Assembly: GCF_001704275.1 (NCBI RefSeq)
Contig: NZ_CP011533.1
Location: forward strand, 558,001-622,000
DNA length: 64,000 bases
Direction of reading: 5' to 3'
From: Streptomyces noursei ATCC 11455
GTDB lineage: Bacteria; Actinomycetota; Actinomycetes; Streptomycetales; Streptomycetaceae
Shown here: in pieces, positions 8,300 to 17,281 of the stretch
How the letters are laid out: each line of letters opens with the position of its first letter
Position numbering within the stretch: position 1 is the first letter of the stretch
Translations under genes and position numbers: made by a program
Notes under the pieces: model-generated
What the model was told of the DNA's origin: nothing
Seen by the model: only the letters and a program-made list of their open reading frames with translations
The model's database searches: none

Positions 8300-9826
8300 T
8301 CATACGTCGAGAGTGTCGAGAGTGGTGGGGTGATCGGGAGCGTTCCGGCGGGAGTCCGGTGGAGTGGTGGGACGGTGCGGCCCTCGCCGGCCCGCGCCCG
8401 TGTGCCGGCAGGCTTCCGACGGTTTCGCCGCGTCCGTTGCCGGTACGCAAAGCCAGGCGAGGACGACGGCGGTGAAGTAGGCGAGGGCACCGATGCCCAT
8501 GCTCAGGCGCAGCCCTGTCCCGTAGTCGGCGGCCGTGGCGAGGAACGTGCCACCGAGGGCGACTCCGGCGGCACTGCCGATCTGGCGCGTGGTGTTGAAC
8601 AGGGCGGAGGCGGTGCCCGCGTAACCGGTGGGGGCGGCGGTCATGACCGCCGAGGTGGAACCTGTCAGGGCGAAGGAGGTTCCGAATCCCGCGGCCATCA
8701 TCGGGGCCACCAGCAAGGGATACGAGGGGTCGGGGCCGGCTGCCGCCCAGCCCGCCAGGCCCGCGGCTGCCACCAGCATGCCCGCGACCACCAGGGGCCG
8801 GTGGCCGGTGCGGCGGGCCAGTCGGCCGGACAGGGCGGAGGCGAACGTGGTCATCACCACGGCCGGCAACAGGGCCACTCCGGTCTCCAGAGCGCTGTAA
8901 CCGCGCTGTCTTTGGAAGTCGAGACTGGCGGTGAACACCATGCCGTAGAAGGCGAAGTTGAACAGCAGGCCGATGGCGGCTCCCCCGCCCATCGCGCGCG
9001 AGCGCAGCAGGCGCACCGGAAGCACAGGCATCCGGGCCAGCTGCTCGCGCAGCACGAAGGCGGCTGCGCACACCGCCGAGAGTCCCGCCATGGCCAGGAC
9101 CGCCGGGTCGTACCAGCCGCGCCGGCCGGCCTCGTTGAGGGCGGCGGTCAACAGGGCGACCATCACCGCAACGGCGCACTGGGCCGGCCAGTCCAGGGAC
9201 CGGGCGCCGTGCCGGCGCGAGGGCGCGACGCACCGCAGGGTCAGCGCCAGGCAGGCGACGCCGACCGGCAGGTTGATGAGGAACACCCAGCGCCAGCCCA
9301 GCGTGGTGACCAAGAGCCCACCGAGCAACGGACCGGCGGATGCGGCGATGCCGGCCATGGATCCCCACAGTCCGAAGGCCCGCGAGCGGGCGTCGGGCGC
9401 GGAGTATGCCTGTTGGAGCAGGGCGAGGGAACCGGGCACGATCAGCGCCGCGCCGGACCCCTCCACCAGCCGGGCCACGACCAGGGAGGCCGGGTTCTGG
9501 GCCAGTGCGCAGGCGAGTGAGGCGAGGGTGAAGACCGCCACGCCACAGCAGAAGACCCGCCGGCTGCCCAACCGGTCCCCCAGGGCGCCACCGGTCAGCA
9601 GCAGCCCGGCGAAGACCAGCGTGTACCCGTCGGTGATCCACTGGATCCCGGTGAGAGAAGTGCCCAACTCCCGGCCCACCACCGGCACGGCCACATTGAT
9701 GATCGTGACGTCCAGGATCACCATGAAGTACCCGGCGCACACCGCGAGCAACGGGCCACGGGACCGCCACCGGTCTCCCGGGGCTCCGGGGGTCGAGTTG
9801 CCGTCGACGCGTTTCGTATCCGCCAT
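8300..9826 (-). CDS. MFS transporter, DHA2/EmrB-QacA type
   Basis: 508 aa, 14 predicted membrane segments. Motif A-like GGALGDRLGSRRVF sits after TM2. The N-terminal YFMVILDVTIINVAVP segment is diagnostic of DHA2 drug:proton antiporters, as is the motif C region GSMAGIAASAGPLLGG. ATG 9826 is supported by GGAGG seven bases upstream. The extension after the last helix is Pro/His-rich. Likely exports drugs or metabolites. A second, truncated transporter of the same class lies immediately upstream. Confidence 0.9.
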   Translation of the reverse strand: MADTKRVDGNSTPGAPGDRWRSRGPLLAVCAGYFMVILDVTIINVAVPVVGRELGTSLTGIQWITDGYTLVFAGLLLTGGALGDRLGSRRVFCCGVAVFTLASLACALAQNPASLVVARLVEGSGAALIVPGSLALLQQAYSAPDARSRAFGLWGSMAGIAASAGPLLGGLLVTTLGWRWVFLINLPVGVACLALTLRCVAPSRRHGARSLDWPAQCAVAVMVALLTAALNEAGRRGWYDPAVLAMAGLSAVCAAAFVLREQLARMPVLPVRLLRSRAMGGGAAIGLLFNFAFYGMVFTASLDFQRQRGYSALETGVALLPAVVMTTFASALSGRLARRTGHRPLVVAGMLVAAAGLAGWAAAGPDPSYPLLVAPMMAAGFGTSFALTGSTSAVMTAAPTGYAGTASALFNTTRQIGSAAGVALGGTFLATAADYGTGLRLSMGIGALAYFTAVVLAWLCVPATDAAKPSEACRHTGAGRRGPHRPTTPPDSRRNAPDHPTTLDTLDV

Positions 9827-9900
9827 GGTCCTGATCCTCCGGACAGCGAAGTCCTGGCAGTGCCCACCGTATGGGACGGGTGACGGGAGATGCGGGCCAG

Positions 9901-10989
9901 TCATGTCCTGGTGTGCCCCGGCGCGGGGGCGCCGTCCAGCGCGACGGCTGAGCGGTGGGCGGTGGCCCGGGCCCACGTGCCGGTGACGCACAGCCCCAGC
10001 AGGGCCACCGCGGCACCGCAGCCGGTGACGATCCACCAGACCGGCTGTTCGGCCTGCCCGAAGGCCGCGGTGAACGCCAACCTGCCACCCGGGCCCGGGT
10101 GCAGATCGTGGGTCAGCCCCAAGGACAGCACCGCCCCGAAGGTCGCCACTCCCAGGACCACGCCGATGCGGCAGGCGGCCATGGTGACGGCGGAGGCCGT
10201 GCCCGCACGCGTCCGGGGCATGCCGGCAACCGCCAGCGCCGTCGCCGGGACGTCCATCAGGCCGATCCCGGCGCCGAACAGGGCGTAGGCGAGGCACAGC
10301 GACACGGCCCGGTCCTGCCCGTGGCAGACGGCCATCAGCAGGCCGCCGGACGCCATCGCGACACCCGCGAGCACCAGCGGCATACGCGGGCCCTGACTGC
10401 CCGACAGACGGCCGGCCACCGGAGCGCAGGCCACGGTCATCAGAGGCATTGGCAGCATCCACAACCCGGCGGCGAACGCGCTCATGCCCCGCACGTCCTG
10501 GAGGTACAGGGTGCTGACGAACAGGTACCCGCCGAGCGCGGCGAACGAGGCCACGGAGATGACCACCGATCCGGTGAACGGCACGCTGCGGAAGAAGTGC
10601 AGGTCGACAAGGGGTTGCGGACAGTTGCGCTCCCATACCGCGAAGACGGCGAGGGCGACCACCGCGGCGGCCAGGCAGGTCAGGATCGGCGGCGCGCTCC
10701 AACCGCGGCGCGGGGCCCCGATGATCGCGTACGTCAGTGAGCCGAGCAGGACCACGACCAGCAGTTGGCCCAGGACATCGGTGCGCCGGACCTCCGACGA
10801 ACGCGACTCCGGTACGAACGGACGGGTCAGCACCAGGGTGCCGACCATGAGGACCGCCAGACAGCACACCAGCGCCAACAGGCGCCCGCGGAGGGTGCGC
10901 AGGTCCGTCGATCCGGTCCCGTTGCGGGGCCGCACGGCGCGGCGGCCGAGACCGGTGCGGGCAGACGTGTGGCCGGACAGCAGCATCAT
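9901..10989 (-). pseudogene. MFS transporter lacking its N-terminal helices
   Basis: The 362-aa frame begins near the end of the DHA2 N-terminal domain (LTRPFVPESR) and then contains the remaining helices in order (LGQLLVVVLLGSLTYAII, PLVDLHFFRSVPFTGS, MLPMPLMTVACAPVAGRL). The first five to six helices, including the motif A loop, are absent. The 50 residues before LTRPFVP have no match to the family. It is therefore a 5'-truncated gene. A promoter-like box at 11182-11221 on the same strand may be left over from it. Confidence 0.7.
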
Positions 10990-11586
10990 CGTTCTCTCTC
11001 ACCTCGGAAACCCGCGCAGACCTCGCGCTCGGGCGTGGAAGAGCCGGCAGCCCCCTCCCGCTGCCGCGCCGTGGTGAGGGACGCGGCGCCCGTGGGTGCG
11101 TCGGGCGGCGGGCTGCGTCGGGGACCCGGCACACCGGCGGCAGCGCGACGCGCCGATGTCTGCCGGGCCTGGTCCGTTTCGACTGTAGGAACGGAGGGGG
11201 CCGAGCGGTTCGGGCGACCGGAGGAGGCGGCGGGTGACAAGTCGGCGACGATCGGCCATGAAGAATTCCGCCCCACAAACGGACCGGACCCGATCCGGTT
11301 CGGGTCGGTGGAGTACCGCTCCCCCACTCCACCCTCCGTTCGGCCGATTCTCTCGGCCATGCGGCCCCGATAACGTCGAAATAAGGAATTTAAGCCGCGC
11401 AATGGAAACCCCCGCACGCATTCCCCGCCAGCTTTCCGCACGATAAGGGAGGACGGAAAGCGGAATGCAGAAGAAGTAAAGCGGAGGACGTAAAGCGCGA
11501 AGCTCAAGATATAGGGCGCAAACCGGGGACGAAATACATCGCATTACCCATCCCGTCGCCCCCCTCATGGCCCGAGAGGAATTCCC
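10990..11586. other. 600-bp gene-free stretch of lower GC
   Basis: No frame here resembles a protein. From about 11260 to 11570 the composition shifts to runs such as GAAATAAGGAATTTAAGC and GAAGAAGTAAAGCGGAGG, clearly less GC-rich than the flanks. It separates the truncated MFS gene from the hemerythrin gene and may carry the hemerythrin promoter, though no -35/-10 pair is convincing. It may be imported DNA or a long untranslated leader. Confidence 0.5.
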
Positions 11587-12051
11587 ATGACGCACACCAT
11601 GCACCCGTCCGACCTGACCGGGGAGCTGAAGCACGACCACCGCGCGATCCAGACCGTGTTCGATCGGATCGACTGCGCCGCCGAAGCGGATCGCGAGCGG
11701 CTCGTGTGCCACGCCGCCGCGGAGTTCGAGCGGCATGCCGTGGCCGAGCGTCGCTTCCTGCTGCCGGTGGTGCGGTGCGAGATGCGCGGTGGCGACGTCC
11801 TGGCCGGTCGGGTGGAGGACGAGTATGCGGAAGTGATGCGGGCGCTGTACCCGGCGGTGTCGGCCTCGGTCCGTGACGCCGGCTTCGACGAGCGGGTCCA
11901 GGCCCTGGCGTCGGCGTTCAAGCGGCATGTCTGGTACTGCGAGAGCTGGCTGTTCCCCGAGGTGTGCCGGGTCTGTTCCGCGGGCGAACTGGCCCGGCTC
12001 GGCGAGGACTTCCGCCGGCACGCCCACCGGCACCAGGCCGACATCGCCTGA
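11587..12051 (+). CDS. hemerythrin HHE-domain protein
   Basis: 154 aa, all helical. It has the expected metal-binding pattern: LKHDHRAIQ near residue 16, FERHAVAERRFLLPVV (His/Glu pair) and FKRHVWYCESWLFPEV (His...Glu). HHE proteins bind a di-iron centre and serve in oxygen, NO or redox sensing or iron storage. GAGAGGAA lies just before ATG 11587. It neighbours universal-stress and two-component genes, which suits a role in oxygen or redox stress. The Cys residues (RCEM, YCES, RVCSAG) are more numerous than usual. Confidence 0.85.
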   Translation: MTHTMHPSDLTGELKHDHRAIQTVFDRIDCAAEADRERLVCHAAAEFERHAVAERRFLLPVVRCEMRGGDVLAGRVEDEYAEVMRALYPAVSASVRDAGFDERVQALASAFKRHVWYCESWLFPEVCRVCSAGELARLGEDFRRHAHRHQADIA

Positions 12052-12109
12052 TCCGGCGGAACCGGATCGACGGGCGGACGTGGTGCCGGTGAGAGGCTCG
12101 GGCCCTCGG

Positions 12110-13168
12110 TCAGCGCACGGCGCTGTGGGTGCGCCTCGGGGGCTTTGCCTGCGACGACGAGAGTCGCTGGGCGAGCTTTTCACCCTCGACGTCGAGGTCG
12201 GGCAGGATCCGGTCCAGCCAGGCGGGTAGCCACCACGCCTTGTCCTTGGCGAGCGCCATGGCCGCCGGGATGAACGTCATCCGGATGACGAACGCGTCGA
12301 TCAGGATCCCCACGGCGAGGGCGAAGCCCAGCTGCTTGATCATGGACTGACCGTTGAAGACGAATCCGGAGAACACCGCCACCATGATGGTGGCCGCGGC
12401 GACGACCACCGCACCCGCCTGGGCGAACCCGCGGACTGTGGCCTGCACCGGGTCCGCGCCGTGCACGCGCGCCTCGCACATCGAGGTGACCAGGAACATC
12501 TGGTAGTCCATGGCCAGTCCGTACAACACCCCCGTGACGATGACCGGCAGCAGGCTGACCACGGGGGTGGTCGCGTCGAGCCCCAACAGCGGCTGGAGCC
12601 AGCCCCATTGGAAGACCGCGGTGGTGGCGCCGAAGGTGGCCGCCACGCTGAGCAGGAATCCCACGGTGGCCAGCACCGGGACGAGTATGGAGCGGAACAC
12701 CAGCAGGAGCACGACGAGCGACGGCCCCAGGACGGTGAGCAGGTAGAGGGGCAGTACGTCGGCCAGGCGGTCCGAGACGTCGATGGCCAGTGCCGTGAAG
12801 CCGGTGATGCCCAGGGTGACGCCGTGTGCCGCGCTCATGTCCCGGCTCTTCGCCCGCACAGCGGTGGCGAGTTGCTTGGTGCCCTCGTCGTGGGGGCCGT
12901 CCCGCGGAACGAGCCCGAACACTGCCGTGCTGCCGGTGGAGTTCAGCGCGCCGAGGCTCACCGAGTCGGTGCCCTTGGTGGCCTTGAGGTCGCGGGCGAC
13001 GGCTGCCAGGGTCTGCGGGGCGAGCGGGTGTCCCGGGTCCATGGAGCGCGCCACGACCATCAACGGTCCGTCGTAGCCGGGGCCGAATGCCCTGTTGACC
13101 TCCTGGTAGTTCTGACGCTGTGCGGTGTCGGGGTGATAGCTGGCCCCGGAGGGCAAGCCGAGTTCCAT
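12110..13168 (-). pseudogene. MMPL-family transporter, C-terminal half only
   Basis: About 350 residues of an RND/MMPL lipid or drug transporter. A periplasmic loop (GYDGPLMVVARSM) precedes the last six helices, including GLAMDYQMFLVTSM (a hallmark of the second half) and VGILIDAFVIRMTFIP. Full-length family members have about 700 residues; the first half is missing. At the 5' end the sequence runs directly into a fragment of a different transporter (next entry), so the truncation is a deletion/fusion scar. Confidence 0.8.
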
Positions 13169-13271
13169 GCAGGAAGGCCGTGAGGGTCAGCTGGACGCCG
13201 GAGGCGTCGGTCTGCAGCTCGCCCGTCATGCCTGGCAGGGCCGGCAGGTACATATCGGTGGCCAGTGACGT
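13167..13271 (-). pseudogene. Bcr/CflA-type MFS N-terminal fragment
   Basis: About 34 codons read SLATDMYLPALPGMTGEL and ASGVQLTLTAFL, the diagnostic first helix and loop of Bcr/CflA drug exporters. Homology ends at LTAFL. The adjoining sequence is the middle of the MMPL gene in another frame. The junction is at about 13160-13168. Confidence 0.75.
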
Positions 13272-13368
13272 CCACCCCGCCCGGCGAGTGACGGACCCTC
13301 CAAACCAAGGGTGAGCGGGCAACCACCGGCCTCGCCCGCGCCGGTCGAGGCACCTGTCCTCCGCCGTT

Positions 13369-13413
13369 TCAGCCGTTCGACCGATGCCGCCGCCCCGCAC
13401 CGCCTCCTAGCTT
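13369..13413 (+). promoter_or_regulatory. promoter with stress box, universal stress gene 1
   Basis: Box TCAGCCGTTCGACCGATG (13369-13386), then 21 bases, then TAGCTT (13408-13413) in the context CTCCTAGC. Box core CCG-NN-CGRCCGA and spacing match three other promoters in this window (14004, 17152 on the minus strand, and 20147). It sits where a -35 would be, as for an activator site overlapping the polymerase. Confidence 0.6.
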
Positions 13414-13451
13414 CGGAACTCCCCGGACGACGAAGAAGGAGGCGTGTCGAG

Positions 13452-13913
13452 ATGTCGACGATGGTCAAGCGGGTGGTGGTGGGAGTGGACGGCTCGCGCG
13501 GCAGCGTCGCAGCGCTCCGACGCGGCGCCCAGGAGGCCGCCCGCCATCAGGCGCTGCTGTGCCCGGTGCACGCCTGGGCACCCCCGGGCGGCGAGGCGGC
13601 GGACGCCGTCCAACCCGCGCCGGCGGACGTGCGCGCGCACTGGGAGCGCGACGCCGATGCCACGCTGGTGCGGGCCTGCCAGGAGGCGTTCGGAACCGTC
13701 GGCAACGGTGCGCGGATGCTGCTCCGGACGGTCCGCGCACCGGCCGGGATGGCCCTGGTGGCCTGCGCCGCCGGGGACACCGACGTGCTGGTGGTGGGCG
13801 ACGGCGGGCACGGCCCGCTGCACCGGCTGCTGCACGGTTCGGTCAGCCGCTACTGCCTGCGGCACGCCCACTGCCCGGTGCTCCTGGTGCACTCCACCGA
13901 CGACGCCCCGTGA
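13452..13913 (+). CDS. universal stress protein (UspA family)
   Basis: 153 aa, single Usp domain: RVVVGVDGSRGS at the N-terminus, then the ATP-binding type signature GDGGHGPLHRLLHGSVSRYCL (key: G-2x-G-9x-G-S) and CPVLLVHS. ATG 13452 has GAAGGAGG nine bases upstream. It lies in a block with a second Usp gene, a PP2C phosphatase and a sensor kinase/regulator pair. Its promoter carries the shared box. Confidence 0.92.
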   Translation: MSTMVKRVVVGVDGSRGSVAALRRGAQEAARHQALLCPVHAWAPPGGEAADAVQPAPADVRAHWERDADATLVRACQEAFGTVGNGARMLLRTVRAPAGMALVACAAGDTDVLVVGDGGHGPLHRLLHGSVSRYCLRHAHCPVLLVHSTDDAP

Positions 13914-14003
13914 GCGTTCGCCGCACACCGGGCCCCGGTCGCCGATACGACCGACAACCGGGCCCGCGAGTCCACCGATCGGCCGGCGCCGCCGGCCCAC
14001 CGG

Positions 14004-14048
14004 TGGTCCGGACGGCCGATCCCCCACAGGCCAGCGCGCTCCTAGCGT
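14004..14048 (+). promoter_or_regulatory. promoter with stress box, PP2C phosphatase gene
   Basis: Box TGGTCCGGACGGCCGATC (14004-14021), 21 bases, then TAGCGT (14043-14048) in the context CTCCTAGCGT. It is 16/18 identical to the box before the second Usp gene. Confidence 0.65.
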
Positions 14049-14086
14049 GAGGGGGAGACAAGCGACCGACTCCCCCCGAGGGTGCG

Positions 14087-15274
14087 ATGTACACGATGAA
14101 CCGGCAGCCCCGGTACCTCAGCGATGACCTGTCCACCGGCGACCCGAGAGACGTGCTGTGCACCGGCGACGCGCCTGCGCGCCACGCCCCCGCGGGCGGC
14201 GTGGTGCTGTCGCGCCGGGCGTGGGCGCCCTTTCTGCCCTGGGCGCTGCTGGTGGTACTGGTGGCCGTCGACGCGGCGCTGCCGGTCTGGGTGGTCATCG
14301 CGCCGGCACTGGCGGCGGTGCCTGCGCTGGCCGCGGCGGTGGGACGCCGGGTCTGGTACCCGGTACAGCTCGGCGTGGTCACCGCGGCCGCCAGCTTCAT
14401 CGACGCCTTCCGCAACAACGACATCCTCCTCGCCAGTCATCTCGCCACGCTGGACGCCGTCTCCCTGACCACGGTCATCGGCTGCGCCACGGTGTGGGCG
14501 CGATCCCGCCAGGACCGCGAGCTGGCCCAGGTCCGCGTCACCGCCGAGGTGGCCCAGCAGGTCCTGCTGCGCCCGCTGCCGGCACGTCTGGGACCGGCGC
14601 GGATCGCGGTGGACTACTCCGCCGCGGCGGCCTGTGCCCGGATCGGCGGGGACCTGTACGACGTGGTGCTGACCCGGTGGGGTGTGCGGGCGCTGATCGG
14701 CGATGTGTGCGGCAAGGGCCTGCCGGCGGTGGCCGCCGCCTCCGTGGTGCTGGGCGCCTTCCGCGAGGCGGCCCATGACGAACGCTGCCCGGCGGAGGTC
14801 GTCCGCCGCATCGCCGTCTCCCTCGGACGCGGCCTGCCGCCCCGCACGGAGGAGTTCGTGACCCTGGCCGTGCTGTGTCTGCCGACACCGCAGTGCGGCA
14901 GCGCGTCCGCCGCGCTCCAGGTGGTCAACTGCGGGCATCCGGCCCCCCTGCTGCTCCGACCGGGTCGGGCGCCGGTGCCGCTGGATCCCCCGGACCCGGT
15001 GCCGCCGCTGGGCGTGCTGCCGCCGGAGGACGTCCACCCGCCGGTGCTGCACCACCCGGTACGGCAGGGCGACGCGGTGCTCCTCTACACCGACGGCATC
15101 ACCGAAGCCCGTGACGGCGCGGGACGGTTCTATCCGCTGCCGGAGCGCCTGGCCACGTTGCAGGCCGGAGACCCCGAGCACGTACTGTCCCGGCTCCACG
15201 CGGATGTCCGCGCGCACACGGGCGGTTCGCTCGACGACGATGCCGCGGCGCTGTTGCTGCGCTACGAGCCCTGA
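14087..15274 (+). CDS. membrane-anchored PP2C/SpoIIE-type serine phosphatase
   Basis: 395 aa. About three hydrophobic segments occupy residues 45-145. A SpoIIE-type phosphatase domain follows with all metal-binding motifs: ARIGGDLYDV, IGDVCGKGLPA, NCGHPAPLLL, LYTDGITEARD and DDDAAALLL. Such proteins dephosphorylate anti-sigma-factor antagonists and control stress sigma factors. No anti-sigma or antagonist gene is adjacent. The shared promoter box links it to the Usp genes and probably to the neighbouring NarL-type regulator. Confidence 0.92.
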   Translation: MYTMNRQPRYLSDDLSTGDPRDVLCTGDAPARHAPAGGVVLSRRAWAPFLPWALLVVLVAVDAALPVWVVIAPALAAVPALAAAVGRRVWYPVQLGVVTAAASFIDAFRNNDILLASHLATLDAVSLTTVIGCATVWARSRQDRELAQVRVTAEVAQQVLLRPLPARLGPARIAVDYSAAAACARIGGDLYDVVLTRWGVRALIGDVCGKGLPAVAAASVVLGAFREAAHDERCPAEVVRRIAVSLGRGLPPRTEEFVTLAVLCLPTPQCGSASAALQVVNCGHPAPLLLRPGRAPVPLDPPDPVPPLGVLPPEDVHPPVLHHPVRQGDAVLLYTDGITEARDGAGRFYPLPERLATLQAGDPEHVLSRLHADVRAHTGGSLDDDAAALLLRYEP

Positions 15275-15359
15275 AAGCCGTGCGGCGGCACGGGCCCGCG
15301 GTGAAACCGACGGCCCGTCATCACCGGCCCGGTGGCGAAACGTTCGGTAATGTCGCACC

Positions 15360-16580
15360 ATGCACCGTCGCAGAAGCGACCGCCCCCACGGACGCCTCGT
15401 TCCGCTGCCGCCGTGGTCCCGGGGAACAGCAGGTGACACGGCGGCGGAGACCTCCCGGCACGTGGCGTGGGTCCGCCTGTTGATGCTGGTGCCGCTGGTC
15501 CCGGCCGGGCTGCAGGCCGGCCGTTCCGTCGCGGCGCTCCCCTTCGGCCTGCTGGCGGCCGGCTATGCGCTGTGGGCGGGAGGCCGCCTGCTGTGGGTGT
15601 ACCGGTGGCCGGTGACCGATGCGCGCGGCGCGGCGGCCGCACTGGTCGTCGACCTCACGCTGATCACTGCCCTGGCTGCCGTGTCGGGTGGGCGGAACTC
15701 AGCCGTGCGCTATGCCTACTTCATGTGGCCGATGGCCACCGTCCTGTGGCAGCTGCCCGTGGTGACCGCGGTCTTCGGCATCATCTGCGTGGCCGGTTAC
15801 ACCGTGATGTCCGTTCCGGGCCTGCCGACGCATCGCGCCGACTGGACCTGGTCGGTGATGTCGGACCAGACGTACCTGCTGTGGACCGTGCTGGCCTCCG
15901 TCGTCATCGCCAAGCTGTTGAGCCGCCGCACACGACGGATCGATGACCTGCTCAGATCCCGTGAACTGCTCCTGGAGGACGCCCTCCAGGCGGAGAGCCG
16001 CGAGCGCGGCGACCTCGCGGACGCGCTGCACGACGGGCCGGTACAGACCCTGACGGTCGCGGTGCAGGACCTGGACGAGGTGCCCGAACCGGCCGGTGGC
16101 AACCCGCTCACCCGGATCCGCTCGGAGCTGCGCACGACCATCAGGGAGATCCGCGGCATCATCGTCGATCTCCACCCGGAGGCGCTGTCCACGAAGGGCC
16201 TGGGGCCGGCCCTGAAAGCCATGGGCCAACGATGCGCCCAGCGCGGCGGGTTCAGCGTGGAGTACGACATCCAGTCACCCGCGCACCTCGCCCACCAGGA
16301 ACTCCTCTACTCCGTGGCACGTGAGCTGCTGACCAACGTCGTCAAACACGCACGGGCCACCGAGGTCTCCGTGTACCTGCGCACGGAGTGCGGCGAAACG
16401 GTGCTCGCCGTGCACGACAACGGCCGGGGATTCACCCCGGCCGTTGCCCAACAGCGGCTGCACGAGGGCCATATCGGCCTGGCGAGCCACTGCGCACGGG
16501 TGGAGAGTGCGGGCGGACAGTGGCAGGTGGACAGTGCGCCGGGCGGCCCGACCACGGTCGAGGTGCGGCTTCCCTCCTGA
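15360..16580 (+). CDS. NarL-type sensor histidine kinase
   Basis: 406 aa. Five or six membrane helices lie at residues 37-185, then a short coiled coil and a HisKA_3 domain with phospho-acceptor His224 in DLADALHDGPVQTL. An HATPase_c domain follows with the N-box ELLTNVVKHA and G-box DNGRGF. There is no PAS, GAF or haem domain, so the signal is sensed in or near the membrane. TAATGT at 15348-15353 lies seven bases before ATG 15360, so the mRNA is probably leaderless. The matching response regulator is at 17282, beyond a leftward Usp gene. Confidence 0.93.
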   Translation: MHRRRSDRPHGRLVPLPPWSRGTAGDTAAETSRHVAWVRLLMLVPLVPAGLQAGRSVAALPFGLLAAGYALWAGGRLLWVYRWPVTDARGAAAALVVDLTLITALAAVSGGRNSAVRYAYFMWPMATVLWQLPVVTAVFGIICVAGYTVMSVPGLPTHRADWTWSVMSDQTYLLWTVLASVVIAKLLSRRTRRIDDLLRSRELLLEDALQAESRERGDLADALHDGPVQTLTVAVQDLDEVPEPAGGNPLTRIRSELRTTIREIRGIIVDLHPEALSTKGLGPALKAMGQRCAQRGGFSVEYDIQSPAHLAHQELLYSVARELLTNVVKHARATEVSVYLRTECGETVLAVHDNGRGFTPAVAQQRLHEGHIGLASHCARVESAGGQWQVDSAPGGPTTVEVRLPS

Positions 16581-16599
16581 GCGACCTTCCCGGCCCTCC

Positions 16600-17088
16600 T
16601 CAGGCGGCGTCGAACGCCTCGTCCGCGGAGTCCTCGTCGGGCACGACCAGCACCGGGCCCTCCGCGTGCCGCACGCAGTACCGCCCCACCGAGCCACTGA
16701 CCAAGCGGCTGAGCACGCCCCGTGAGCCGCCGCCGATGACCAGCAGGTCGCCGTCGCGGTCGGCGGCCCGCACCAGCAGCGGACCGACCGGGCCGCGGGC
16801 CACCACGGGGGCGCAGCACGGACCGTCCTTCTGCTCGTCGAGGACGCTGTGGCAGATGCCGGCCAGGCGGCGCCGGGCGTCGCTGGCGAGTTCGTGTTCC
16901 GTCTCCGCGTCCGGCGGCCAGAGCATGTCGATGTAGTCGCCCTGGGGGGAGGAGTAGATCATCACCGGGCACAGTTGTGCGTGGTGGCGACGTGCCTCGT
17001 CGGCGGCCCGTCGCAGGGCGCGGGAGCTGCCGACCGAGCCGTTGACGCCGACCACCACGCGGCGCACCGCATTCGTCGTGTTCATCAT
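16600..17088 (-). CDS. universal stress protein (UspA family)
   Basis: 162 aa: RVVVGVNGSVGSSRALRRA at the start, then LLVIGGGSRGVLSRL and GSVGRYCVRHAEGPVLVV, the nucleotide-binding Usp signature. Two adjacent ATGs (17088, 17085) follow AGAGG. It is divergent from the response-regulator gene and has the best copy of the shared promoter box upstream. The acidic C-terminal tail (DEDSADEAFD) is unusual. Confidence 0.92.
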   Translation of the reverse strand: MMNTTNAVRRVVVGVNGSVGSSRALRRAADEARRHHAQLCPVMIYSSPQGDYIDMLWPPDAETEHELASDARRRLAGICHSVLDEQKDGPCCAPVVARGPVGPLLVRAADRDGDLLVIGGGSRGVLSRLVSGSVGRYCVRHAEGPVLVVPDEDSADEAFDAA

Positions 17089-17124
17089 GGGAAACCTCTT
17101 CTCATCCCTTTCTCCTCGAATTTC

Positions 17125-17169
17125 ACGATAGGGGCGGTCTACCCCAGGGCGGATCGGCCGAACGGACCA
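17125..17169 (-). promoter_or_regulatory. promoter with stress box, universal stress gene 2
   Basis: On the minus strand, TGGTCCGTTCGGCCGATC (17169 to 17152), 21 bases, then TATCGT (17130 to 17125) in the context CCCCTATCGT. Spacing is identical to the other three sites. Confidence 0.65.
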
Positions 17170-17203
17170 TCGGACGGGTGGCGCCCCCTCCCCCGTCCAG
17201 CTT

Positions 17204-17232
17204 TTGTGATCTCCATGGCCGACGGTTACGTT
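17204..17232 (+). promoter_or_regulatory. candidate promoter of response-regulator gene
   Basis: TTGTGA (about 17204-17209), 17-base spacer, TACGTT (17227-17232). It lacks the stress box, so the regulator gene itself may be constitutive or controlled differently. Confidence 0.4.
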
Positions 17233-17281
17233 GTGCTTCAGGTGCTTGTTTCCCGTTTCCGCACCTGACGGGAGTGGCGGC

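Noticed and set aside
15309..15353. Possible fifth stress box before the sensor-kinase gene (ACCGACGGCCCGTC)
   Set aside because: One base is missing in the core and it has no good spacing to TAATGT, so it falls below the standard of the other four.
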